Below, piece after piece: positions 34,543 to 42,703 of a stretch of 64,000 nucleotides of DNA. Source of the stretch: UBA4582 sp013204195 (GTDB lineage: Bacteria > Pseudomonadota > Gammaproteobacteria > Pseudomonadales > Azotimanducaceae); NCBI GenBank assembly GCA_963925735.1, contig CAWUUH010000030.1, positions 48,452 to 112,451 of the forward strand, given 5' to 3'. Positions within the stretch are counted from its first letter, which is position 1, and the number at the start of each line of letters is the position of its first letter. The notes beneath the pieces were generated by a model. That model did not search any database. It had not been told where the DNA came from and saw nothing but the letters and a program-made list of their open reading frames with translations. Position numbers and translations under genes: made by a program.

Positions 34543-34558
34543 CCCATTGAACTCACTA

Positions 34559-34625
34559 GGAGACAGTTTAGTTTGTGCCTTACCAGCACGCCTCTAGGGC
34601 GAATTGTACGGAGTAAGCTGTCCCC
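34559..34625. repeat. Inverted repeat with GACAGTTTA-like ends
   Basis: GGAGACAGTTTA (34559-34570) and TAAGCTGTCCCC (34614-34625) match in 10 of 12 positions as inverted copies. The ends resemble the element at 42464-42525 and RAYT-associated repeats in other gammaproteobacteria (general knowledge). Confidence 0.55.
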
Positions 34626-34770
34626 TGAATGCTACGCGACGTTGAACTTCCATTGACGAAACAGGCATTAGTTGGGCGCCTGAACTATCGCTAAAACCGA
34701 TTGCACCTGGGTGCATTTAAGCAGCCTGGGAGTTATCCGAAAGACTCACTGATATCACCAAGGAATTAGT

Positions 34771-35112
34771 ATGATTTACGAGATTAGAGATTATCACTAC
34801 CGGCGCGACATCTTTGCTGACTATGTGAAATGGGCAGAGATTGCCGTCGTGGTACTAAGAGACAAACTGGATGTTGTCGGATTCTGGATTGACGAAGGCG
34901 AGTATCCGGCGGAAGTGGCTGGCAGTGACCCGCAAACGAGCTCGATCGGCAGCGCCAACGTAACCTGGATCATACGTTGGGAGAGTAAATCCCAGCGCGA
35001 TGAGTTATTAAAAACAGCGTTTACTGGCGATGCATGGGACGCGGTAATGGCAAAACACCCAGACCCAAAAGGTTATCTACAAATGGTCTCGAGATTTATG
35101 CAAGACATGTAG
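34771..35112 (+). CDS. NIPSNAP family protein
   Basis: 113 residues. MIYEIRDYHYRRDIFADYVKWAE at the N-terminus and the WEDAVMAKHPDPKGYLQMVSRFM-like end match NIPSNAP dimeric alpha/beta-barrel proteins. Function is unsettled; bacterial members often lie with catabolic genes. Separate from the nitroreductase by a 260-bp gap holding the tandem and inverted repeats. Confidence 0.8.
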   Translation: MIYEIRDYHYRRDIFADYVKWAEIAVVVLRDKLDVVGFWIDEGEYPAEVAGSDPQTSSIGSANVTWIIRWESKSQRDELLKTAFTGDAWDAVMAKHPDPKGYLQMVSRFMQDM

Positions 35113-35235
35113 CGAAAGACAGTGAGAACTCGAGTTCTGTGAGGCACACCTTAGTGATTTCTGTGCCTCCTCCTCGATTAGAGTCTGCTAGCCGTAAACT
35201 AACCCCAATATGCTCACGCCATTCCCGCGCATTTG

Positions 35236-35517
35236 CTAGTCCCGGTCTGCACGGCTACCGCGCTGCCGATCGACTTCCTCTAGCTTACCGAGAAACGCAT
35301 ATAATGCCCGTTTACTGGTGTAATCGAGGGAGAATTTATTATGAAAAAAAATCGTCAGGGTAACGCACTCATCATTGAGAATAACCGTGTAACCGTCGTA
35401 GCTCGTCGTTGCATCCAGACGCTTATAAGTGGTGGCCTCGCCTTTGCGGGTGCCGTGATCAAGAACCTTCTGAAATACCCGTAAGGCCTGCCGCACATTG
35501 ATATTCGTCTCCATCAT
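35236..35517 (-). CDS. DUF3081-like small protein
   Basis: 93 residues. INVRQALRVFQKVLDHG and YDGYTVILNDECVTLTIFFHNKFSLDY resemble the DUF3081 family of marine gammaproteobacteria; this match is from memory and not certain. The start overlaps the stop of the FAD-oxidoreductase gene by ATGA, indicating translational coupling. Role unknown. Confidence 0.6.
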   Translation of the reverse strand: MMETNINVRQALRVFQKVLDHGTRKGEATTYKRLDATTSYDGYTVILNDECVTLTIFFHNKFSLDYTSKRALYAFLGKLEEVDRQRGSRADRD

Positions 35518-36470
35518 GGGTTCTCAAACCATCGCGCAAGACGCGAGGCGCTGGTGAAGGCATCTTCGACTCGACTCCCAAGACACCAGTCGCCACAAGC
35601 CGCCAGTTGCGCAGCCTCATCCACCCAAAAATCGTGCCCCAAAGGCGTGCTGACCCGCGCATAGCGCCAACGATGCAGCCCGACTGTATCTGGCTTTATA
35701 TCCACAATCCTCGACACCGCATCTACAAGCAGTTGCTTTACTTGCTCTCTGTCAGTGTCGTCATGGGCTTGGGACCAGGCACCGTCAGCATGAACCAACA
35801 AGGATGGCTGACTGTCACGACCAGGCTTGCGGTCATTGAAGGCAAGCCAGCTAACCGGTGAGTTTTCGACAACAGCAACATCCCACGCGGGAAGGATACC
35901 GGGACAACCCAGCAGGAGTGCATAACACGGATCAAAACGCACAACGTCCATGGCTTGACCTGTCGTGTTTGGAAACAGCCGCCGCGTTTGTTCAGGCGGC
36001 GCGGTACTCACCACCCAATCGAATGCACCGAGAGACTGACCTGCAGCTTTCAGCCACCAGCGCCCGTCAGATCGTTCAATCGAGTCCACTTCAGCATTCA
36101 GCGTGACATCGAGGTCCTCTGCAATGGCCTTGCACAAGCCATTCATGTTCGGCAAGGCGACATAATGGGGCTCGAGCCAGGCGCGCTCACCGACGCTCTC
36201 CATATCCGCAAACGTCACCATATCTGGCCACCAGGCTTCAACCAGACCTGCTGACTGGTAGGCCTGCAAAAACTCTTGAAAGCCTGACGTTCTCGCCGTA
36301 AAAAATTGTGCACCGTGGTCGAAAGAATAACCACCGGTATGACGGACAGACATTCGCCCGCCCAGCCCACGGCCTTTATCAAACAATTCGACGTGGTAAT
36401 TAGGCAATGCGCCCAGGCTCTTTGCGAGACTAACACCCGCTATACCTGCACCTATCACAGCAATTTTCAT
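35514..36470 (-). CDS. Renalase-like FAD-dependent oxidoreductase
   Basis: 318 residues. Rossmann GAGIAGVSLAKSL at the N-terminus, a GRGLGGRMSVRHTGGYSFDHGAQFF block typical of bacterial renalase-like amine-oxidase-fold proteins, and VSTAPPEQTRRLFP. C-terminal GDWCLGSRVEDAFTSASRLA holds the FAD ribityl site. Bacterial renalases oxidise misformed dihydronicotinamides; activity here is inferred only from family. Divergent from the DCC gene. Confidence 0.85.
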   Translation of the reverse strand: MKIAVIGAGIAGVSLAKSLGALPNYHVELFDKGRGLGGRMSVRHTGGYSFDHGAQFFTARTSGFQEFLQAYQSAGLVEAWWPDMVTFADMESVGERAWLEPHYVALPNMNGLCKAIAEDLDVTLNAEVDSIERSDGRWWLKAAGQSLGAFDWVVSTAPPEQTRRLFPNTTGQAMDVVRFDPCYALLLGCPGILPAWDVAVVENSPVSWLAFNDRKPGRDSQPSLLVHADGAWSQAHDDTDREQVKQLLVDAVSRIVDIKPDTVGLHRWRYARVSTPLGHDFWVDEAAQLAACGDWCLGSRVEDAFTSASRLARWFENP

Positions 36471-36558
36471 TTCGCTTTACCCTCTATGTGAGCTACTACG
36501 ATATTGGCGCCCCCGTAGATGACTGATCCAGACATTTACCGACAGCGTAACTCAACTC

Positions 36559-36927
36559 ATGACAACTCAAAAAGATACTTTGTACTACGACGGTCAATGC
36601 CCACTGTGCTCGCGAGAAATGGGTGTGCTGGCCAAAATGAAAAGTGACGAGCTCGAACTGGTCGACATTCACGGCTTATCCGCCGCCGACATACCACCAC
36701 GTAACGAACTCCTCGAGGTGCTGCACCTGAAAACTCGAGATGGTGAGTGGGTTACGGGTGTTGATGCCTCTGTGCGCGCTTGGTCTGCCACGCGCATGGG
36801 ATGGCTTTGGAAGCTTTTGAAGTTACCAATCATCAGCCCAATCGCAAAATACACTTATGCCATTTGGGCCAAACGCCGGTACGTAAAACTTTACGGAGCG
36901 CGTAAAAATAATATACACGAACGATGA
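36559..36927 (+). CDS. DCC-type thiol-disulfide oxidoreductase family (DUF393)
   Basis: 122 residues. YYDGQCPLCSREM carries the DxxCPxC motif that defines the family, followed by a charged middle and a hydrophobic segment around 78-95. Possible redox or membrane-associated role; the substrate is unknown. Confidence 0.85.
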   Translation: MTTQKDTLYYDGQCPLCSREMGVLAKMKSDELELVDIHGLSAADIPPRNELLEVLHLKTRDGEWVTGVDASVRAWSATRMGWLWKLLKLPIISPIAKYTYAIWAKRRYVKLYGARKNNIHER

Positions 36928-37056
36928 TATCAACAACCCAGAAAGCGCATGGCCTAGATCAAGTACCGAAACTGACTTCTCTTATTTCAGCCCCAGCCTG
37001 ACTTAACTAGCATTCCGCAAACAATCCGCCAATCGGCAAGAACAGGAACCCAATAC

Positions 37057-38022
37057 CTAGAGACTGGCTGGCAATGGCACAGGAAATCGCCAAAGTCCGG
37101 TTATCACCCCCTCGTGTGGCTGGTACAAGCGCACAACATAGCTCCAGCCGGGCATGACATACAGGAAATTTGGTCCGACGTCCGGCGTACACCCGAAATT
37201 AATCGTCAATGACCCATCAGCATTCGGTATCGCAAAAATGTTGTTAATACTGTAAGACTCAAATGCATTCTGCTCGAAAAAACCCGCTTGATTATAAATG
37301 CTGATAGACCAGAAACCGTCAACCGGCACGTCCTTTACGGTCAACTGATAATGATCTCTGGTGCGCGGGGTTGTGTCGTTCACGTACACAACCTCTTTTG
37401 TTGGCAACCCACCCCAGCCAAACGCGGTGCCAACCATATGACGAATAGGTGATACTTCCGACCGAGTGCCGTTACAGGCCGTCGCATCGGTCATGCCTTC
37501 ACCAAGTTGTTTTAACAGATCATGAGTCACCTGATGGCTTGCATAGTCAAAATTCGGACGCTGGTATTCAGTACTCGCTGTTGCTTCAATACTCATTCCC
37601 CGCTGCAACTCATGAGCAATAGCAATATCGGCGGGATCTGCTGAATCCACAAGTATTCGAACGAGCACCGTGACAAACTCGGAACCGTGCTCCGCTACTG
37701 ACAAGGGATAAGTGCCACTATTATGCCAGATCGCCGTCGTGTAATTATTTTGATCAATCACCACAACCGACATATAACGTTCACCCGCATCGGGCACAGT
37801 GACCGACGCACCCTGACTGATATTAACCACGGCAGAGCTGTAGATCGTATCGCGGTTCATTCGCTCGATACTCTGCCTAGCAATGGGTATCAGTTGGCGC
37901 GCATGACTGAATCGGTTAACACCTCTCGCAAACCGCACCGTGTTCGCGAAATGTTTAGAGGTCTCGGCAACGATGTAATTATCAATGTTGACAAGAATCG
38001 ACGGGGTATCAGGCATGGGCAT
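37057..38022 (-). CDS. DUF1254/DUF1214 domain protein
   Basis: 321 residues. RQSIERMNRDTIYSSAVVNIS and DNNYTTAIW-like blocks are DUF1254; NFLYVMPGWSYVVRLYQPHEGVITGLWRFPVP is DUF1214. Such proteins often have a signal peptide, but here the N-terminus (MPMPDTPSIL) is not a clear one. Function unknown. A 283-bp gap downstream of the start, towards the TIR gene, showed no clear element. Confidence 0.8.
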   Translation of the reverse strand: MPMPDTPSILVNIDNYIVAETSKHFANTVRFARGVNRFSHARQLIPIARQSIERMNRDTIYSSAVVNISQGASVTVPDAGERYMSVVVIDQNNYTTAIWHNSGTYPLSVAEHGSEFVTVLVRILVDSADPADIAIAHELQRGMSIEATASTEYQRPNFDYASHQVTHDLLKQLGEGMTDATACNGTRSEVSPIRHMVGTAFGWGGLPTKEVVYVNDTTPRTRDHYQLTVKDVPVDGFWSISIYNQAGFFEQNAFESYSINNIFAIPNADGSLTINFGCTPDVGPNFLYVMPGWSYVVRLYQPHEGVITGLWRFPVPLPASL

Positions 38023-38305
38023 TCCAGAATTTAGTGATGCGGTTTAGCGCGACATTATAATATATCGAACCGGCTCGGGTTTAATCAGAAAGTTGAAATG
38101 GACATTGTTTGTTTTACATCGCGCTCACTATGGCGGGAGTCTTCTGTATGGATTAAAACCTCTTTTAGGTTTGTTGCAACAAAAGGTAATGACTAAGTGC
38201 CCAACCTTAACTTAAATGACACAGCCGCTCTTTGTTATTTAGGCGCACAGTCTTCGATATTCCTCCTATCTTCGCTTATGACTGGCTTTTTTTTGGCTTA
38301 CCGCA

Positions 38306-39652
38306 CTATTTATCGCCGACGTCAGGCCGTGCATGGCCACGAAGAAAACCAGGCTCTTCGCCTGAATGAATACCGGCCTGACGCATAATCTCCTGCAGCC
38401 CAACCGCTAACTGCTGCTTGAAGTCCGTTTCTTCCAGCTTGTACCTGTAAATCGCCTGCCTTGACGCCAAGGACATTCGCATCGAGGCCGGCATCGTTAC
38501 TGGCTCGAGAAAAACCACAAGGATCGGGCGTCGCTCATCCAATGCAAAATTCAGTTCCCGAAGGCAATGATCTGACTGCAGTGCGGCTTCGGAAACACAC
38601 AGCACAAATCCATGACAGACCTGCACCGCCGCGGCAATTTCTTCACGCCAATTTTTCCCCGGTTTTATGCCGCCCGTGTCTACCCACATATTGAATCCGG
38701 TGGTCTGCAGATGACTCGTTAACGCCAGCACCTCTGCTGAATCTGTGTGTGAGTAACTCACAAAAATGAAAGGCCGATCAGAAGTGGCAGCGCCTGGATC
38801 AGGGTCCAGCGCAGGATCCACAAGCCTGACACCAAGAAATTCTTCAACGGCTTTGAGCATTTGTACCTGATCACCTTCCCAACTGTTTTGCGCTGAGGTG
38901 TCGAGTCCGACGAACCGCGCAGCGGGAATCAGTCCAGCAAGCTCACGACCGAGCCGCGGCGAGATTGAACGACTCTGCAGGGCATGCATCACCAACGTGG
39001 GCGACTGGATTTTGCTCAGCATTCGCGTAACGTCGGTCTTAAATGCGAGACGATAAAGCTGTGCGCCGGTTTTTGGCGTCACCATTTTCGCGCCGATATC
39101 AAGGGTCTTCTGCCCTGACCGATTGGTTTCAGGCACGGTTGCGTTGCTCAGTAGCGAGAACGCCATCTCAGGGAAGAACCGTAAGGCGAGCACCAACAAT
39201 AGCCGCCGCATGGGCGGTGCGATCTTCGCGCCCCTGGCATAGGTACCGTCGAGAATTAAGTGCTCAACCCGTTTCGGGTGACGGCTAGCATAGGCAATCC
39301 CGGTGGGACCGCCAAAAGATGCCGCCCACAGAACGAAATGGTTCCACTGCAGATGGTCTATCAGGTCTTCCAGATCCGAGACCATCAACTCCAGGCTGAT
39401 CTTCACACCTTGTCTTTCAGACAAGCCATTGCCCCGCATATCATATCGCACCACATGATAATGTTCGGACAACGTCTGGATAAACCTACGAAAACCCGGG
39501 CGTTCCCAAAGCACATCCAGATGGCTCATCCAGCCGCGCACATAGACCAGACAAGGGCCAGATCCGCTCTCCGAATATGCGATTCTGACATTGTCTCTCG
39601 TCAACAGGAACTTCTGGGTTGGCATCGGTTCATCCCCACCATTGTCACTCAT
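38306..39652 (-). CDS. Alpha/beta-hydrolase-like sensor fused to TIR domain
   Basis: 448 residues. Domain one (about 12-275) is an alpha/beta-hydrolase fold of the group fused to class III cyclases and LuxR regulators (GWMSHLDVLWERPGFRRF, YDMRGNGLSE). The nucleophile elbow ASFGG keeps S112, but S227 stands where the triad Asp is expected (HGxxD changed to HALQS) and Q255 where the His is expected (usual HxPWxGD replaced by QNSWEGD), so it is probably catalytically dead. Domain two (about 294-425) is a TIR domain: RPFIFVSYSH box 1, WVDTGGIKPGKNWREEIAAAV, and SDHCLREL with E366 as the likely catalytic Glu. Predicted role: ligand-gated NAD+ cleavage or signalling. The gene follows a small co-directional gene by 43 bp. 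Confidence 0.85.
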   Translation of the reverse strand: MSDNGGDEPMPTQKFLLTRDNVRIAYSESGSGPCLVYVRGWMSHLDVLWERPGFRRFIQTLSEHYHVVRYDMRGNGLSERQGVKISLELMVSDLEDLIDHLQWNHFVLWAASFGGPTGIAYASRHPKRVEHLILDGTYARGAKIAPPMRRLLLVLALRFFPEMAFSLLSNATVPETNRSGQKTLDIGAKMVTPKTGAQLYRLAFKTDVTRMLSKIQSPTLVMHALQSRSISPRLGRELAGLIPAARFVGLDTSAQNSWEGDQVQMLKAVEEFLGVRLVDPALDPDPGAATSDRPFIFVSYSHTDSAEVLALTSHLQTTGFNMWVDTGGIKPGKNWREEIAAAVQVCHGFVLCVSEAALQSDHCLRELNFALDERRPILVVFLEPVTMPASMRMSLASRQAIYRYKLEETDFKQQLAVGLQEIMRQAGIHSGEEPGFLRGHARPDVGDK

Positions 39653-39695
39653 GCAAAATCAGTCAAGGGTATCCCGCAGCATGCCCTGCAGCCAT

Positions 39696-40064
39696 TCAGG
39701 GTTCTGGGTAAGGGCCCTCAAGGTTGATGGTTATCGCAGAAGCACTGCCTTGAACCGCGCGGGCCTCCCATAGGTGCAAGCCCCACTCATAAGCAGGCGA
39801 CCACGAAAAGGTGATCTGTTTTCGATCGGCGACATCGCACTCAGCAGCATATCGCAGCACAGCCAATACCGACTGTTGGAGCGCCACCGGCATCGAGTCG
39901 ATGACAGCCAGTTCTTGAGCGGACCGAGCGATTTCCAGGGCCTGCAGATAGTCTTTCAAACTTGCGTTGGGGGTACCCTTCATCTTTGTCAGATCTAGGC
40001 TCGGCAAGTTATCGAGGGAAAATTTGTGACTGGCTCGGTTGGACATTACTTGTAAAAATGGCAT
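39696..40064 (-). CDS. Unknown small protein, partner of the TIR fusion
   Basis: 122 residues, no recognised family. AGGAGAAG ribosome site just upstream. A helical middle (LKDYLQALEIARSAQELAVID, LQQSVLAVLRYAAE) is followed by a beta-rich tail with FSWSPAYEWGLHLWEAR. No signal peptide or membrane segment, so cytoplasmic. Because it lies 43 bp upstream of the TIR fusion on the same strand it could be an immunity, adaptor or sensor subunit (inference). Confidence 0.7.
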   Translation of the reverse strand: MPFLQVMSNRASHKFSLDNLPSLDLTKMKGTPNASLKDYLQALEIARSAQELAVIDSMPVALQQSVLAVLRYAAECDVADRKQITFSWSPAYEWGLHLWEARAVQGSASAITINLEGPYPEP

Positions 40065-40200
40065 CTTTGCTTCTCCTGTTTAGGGTGCAGCAGTTTCGTC
40101 GCCGATAAAACATAAGCCATTATAAATCGAACTTTTCCCAATGGCCCACTACACAGCGCATAGGTAATTTTGAGACCAACAGCATACAACACGGTGGATT

Positions 40201-40256
40201 CAGCACAGTACATTCAGCACAGTACATTCATCGCAGTACATTCATCGCAGTACATT
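40201..40256. repeat. 14-bp tandem repeat, four copies
   Basis: CAGCACAGTACATT twice, then CATCGCAGTACATT twice, head to tail, upstream of the TIR-module start. The pairwise identity shows two rounds of duplication. Could separate the module's promoter from the neighbouring gene. Confidence 0.93.
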
Positions 40257-40470
40257 CAGCATGACGCAAAGCACTACGTAGTCGGCATTACATTAAAATA
40301 TCAGGGCGATATCACGCCGACAAGGCTGAGACTTTGGAGGATAAACCCCCAGCTGACGAATTGCAAAGCCATCATAAAAGACCGTAAACCACCTTTCTCG
40401 GCGACTAGGCTGATAATGCGTCAGTACGCACGCAGGGTTAGGAGTGAATGAGCCAGTCGCCTTCCTAGCG

Positions 40471-40992
40471 CTACTTTGCAGCAATAGCCTCGGCGTCGAG
40501 CTTGCTAGCCCGGTAGTCTTCAATAGCGACGCTGACTTCAGCGATGAAGTCAGCCGGGTGGCTGTAAACACCATTGCTCTGCCACCAATGCCACCCCGCC
40601 GGCGGTGCCAGCATACTGGCCATGCTGCGTCGCCGGGCCTCATAAGAACCCTTTGCCAACATACCGGTGCAGTGCTGGGCGTACAGATTTTCATAGGCAA
40701 TCATATAGCTCGACAGTAAAAATCCCAGACGCCTCATTTCGAAAGCCCCTAGCTCAGCGCCACTATAGGCGCGATACATCAGATCACTCAGTACCGGATC
40801 ACGGGCAATATCCAGCTGCAAACGGGAAAAGTGATTAGTGGTTTCTTGGGTGATCACGCTCTGGTAGCCACGCAGACCATTGTGGATCTGTACCGCCAGA
40901 TATATTACAGAGGCTATCACCGCCACCGCGCCGATAATTTCGCCGATGGCGCCCAAGTCCTGAATCGTCATAGTTGCATCCATAGCTTGCAT
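40471..40992 (-). CDS. Membrane-anchored protein of unknown function
   Basis: 173 residues, GAGG ribosome site before ATG 40992. One N-terminal hydrophobic segment (about residues 14-35) then a soluble, helical C-terminal part. Proteins beginning with a similar IQDLGAIGEIIGAVAVIASVIYLAVQI segment are common hypotheticals in marine gammaproteobacteria. Role unknown. Confidence 0.65.
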   Translation of the reverse strand: MQAMDATMTIQDLGAIGEIIGAVAVIASVIYLAVQIHNGLRGYQSVITQETTNHFSRLQLDIARDPVLSDLMYRAYSGAELGAFEMRRLGFLLSSYMIAYENLYAQHCTGMLAKGSYEARRRSMASMLAPPAGWHWWQSNGVYSHPADFIAEVSVAIEDYRASKLDAEAIAAK

Positions 40993-41382
40993 TACCTCAA
41001 TCTATGTAAAGACCACAAGGATACCACCGAGAAATTGGTACGTAGCTGTTTTTAAACAGATGCAGACGAAAGGCCCTATATCAAGACAGCCCACGCTGCC
41101 GCTATGCGTCCATAGGGACCGAATCAGCAAATGAGGCAGCTAATGGGAGAAGTGGCGTTATTCCACCTCCACCTGAATGGGCGAGCGACAACAACTACCA
41201 ATCAGGGTTTAACTCACAACTTTACTCACCACGCTTGATCTTTAGCGCACAAAGATCAGATTCGGCTTTCACCCCGTGCCGATATGTTTAGCCATTAGTC
41301 TGAGGCAAAACTTACAACACAAATTCACTTCAGTTGAAGTATCATTGAGCGATCTACACTAACCTCAATTGGGAGAAGATCT
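40993..41382. other. 390-bp intergenic region
   Basis: Divergent gap between the membrane-anchored protein and the dehydratase-like gene. Only the palindrome at 41327-41340 was noticed; no gene or RNA is visible. Confidence 0.6.
41327..41340. promoter_or_regulatory. Short palindrome, possible operator
   Basis: ACTTCAGTTGAAGT: 6-bp arms around GT, 43 bp before the dehydratase-like gene start. No adjacent regulator gene, so the binding protein is unknown. Confidence 0.4.
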
Positions 41383-42444
41383 ATGGCACCGATACCACAA
41401 GGTGGAACAGTCGCAGTTACCGGTAGTGCCGGATTCATCGGCGGCTGGGTAGTCCGACAGCTTTTAGACGAAGGTTATCGAGTCCGCGCCTGCGTTAGAG
41501 ATACCAACGACGAAGAGAAGGTTGGTTTTCTTAAGGCGATGCCGGGCTATGCATCCGGCCGGCTGACACTGCATTCGGCGAACCTCGATGAACCCGGCTG
41601 CTTTGACAAAATCTTCAAGGGCTGTCAGGGTGTCGCGCACTTGTCCCATGTCTCTAGCTACGATGACATGGACTACGTCAAAATGGTTTGTGACCACGTA
41701 ATCAACAGCGTTAATCTGTCAGACAGCGTCAACCGCGTGGTCGTGACCTCAAGCATTGCCGCCGTCATGTCCGAAACGGATATTCAAGAACTTGTCCGAC
41801 GCCCCGTCCTTTACGAGGACCGATACCCTGACGAACAAAACCCCAATCGCCAAACAAACCGGGGCCAAGGATATTCCATGGGCAAGGTACTTGCTGAGCG
41901 AGCCTTCGCTGACGCAGCCGAAGAAAGCGGTCGCTGGGATGCCATCACCTGCTGTCCCGGTGACAACGTAGGGCCTATTTTGTCGGCCCATCAGAAAAAC
42001 TTTGGTCCCTGGCAGCATCACATTGAAACGATGCTGCTGGGTAAGTACTCACAGAATGTCATGGGCGCTTATCGCGCCTGGTATACGGTTGATGTGCGTG
42101 ACGTAGCAGAGGCTCACATCAGGATCCTTGAAAGCGTTAATGTAAGTAATGGCGAACGCTTTATTGCCTGGTCAACAGAGACCCGCAATGTCGAAGACGT
42201 CTGCGCGAGTATCGATCGTCTTCTGCCTGAACTAGAGTTTGCGGGCGCGGAACTCGTCGACCCATTACCCGATAAAGTAAAGGCCAAGGAGGCTGAATTC
42301 AGGGCCATATGGGGCGGCTGTGAACTACGCAATGATCGCATTCGAGAAAGACTCGATATGGAATTTCGACCCCTCGATGTCTCTATTCGAGACTGTGTAG
42401 AATCGCTCATTTCCATCGGCAACGTAGCACACGTTCGCAGGTAA
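41383..42444 (+). CDS. NAD(P)-dependent epimerase/reductase (extended SDR)
   Basis: 353 residues. VTGSAGFIGGWVVRQLL is the extended-SDR nucleotide site; YSMGK is the catalytic Tyr-xxx-Lys. Overall resembles dihydroflavonol-4-reductase-like or cinnamoyl-CoA reductase-type enzymes. Likely reduces or oxidises an alcohol/ketone on a small molecule in the cytoplasm. Next to a CYP153 gene, so it could process the hydroxylated product (inference). Confidence 0.85.
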   Translation: MAPIPQGGTVAVTGSAGFIGGWVVRQLLDEGYRVRACVRDTNDEEKVGFLKAMPGYASGRLTLHSANLDEPGCFDKIFKGCQGVAHLSHVSSYDDMDYVKMVCDHVINSVNLSDSVNRVVVTSSIAAVMSETDIQELVRRPVLYEDRYPDEQNPNRQTNRGQGYSMGKVLAERAFADAAEESGRWDAITCCPGDNVGPILSAHQKNFGPWQHHIETMLLGKYSQNVMGAYRAWYTVDVRDVAEAHIRILESVNVSNGERFIAWSTETRNVEDVCASIDRLLPELEFAGAELVDPLPDKVKAKEAEFRAIWGGCELRNDRIRERLDMEFRPLDVSIRDCVESLISIGNVAHVRR

Positions 42445-42463
42445 TCCAGCGGCAGGATCACAG

Positions 42464-42525
42464 GGACAGTTTACCTATCTCGTTACCAACCTCCATATTG
42501 GTGGCTTGAGCTCAGTAAACTGTCC
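42464..42525. repeat. Inverted repeat with GGACAGTTTAC arms
   Basis: GGACAGTTTAC (42464-42474) and GTAAACTGTCC (42515-42525) are perfect 11-bp inverted copies flanking about 40 bp that can fold further. It lies after the SDR gene and before CYP153 no. 2. RAYT-type REP element likely by its form; terminator function possible. Confidence 0.7.
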
Positions 42526-42703
42526 TACTATTTGTCATTTTGATCACGTCGCACCCCGCTATGCCGGCCTCTTCTCTGCCTCATGAGAAGACAGAAAGCC
42601 TCACTGCAAACCACCCCATTCGATTGCGCCAACCTTGCTTTTAGTTGACCCTATGAGAGATTGGTGCCAAGGTCTTCGCTCTAGTGCTGCAAGAGATATT
42701 AGT

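Noticed and set aside
35125..35138. AGAACTCGAGTTCT palindrome
   Set aside because: Isolated 14-bp palindrome after the NIPSNAP gene with no U-run, promoter or second copy; it may be chance.
35034..35363. Plus-strand frame after NIPSNAP
   Set aside because: Overlaps NIPSNAP and the DUF3081-like gene in another frame and has no protein-like features.
38197..38388. Possible 63-residue protein with one hydrophobic segment, GTG start
   Set aside because: Overlaps the 3' end of the TIR gene, has no clear ribosome site and no relatives known to me.
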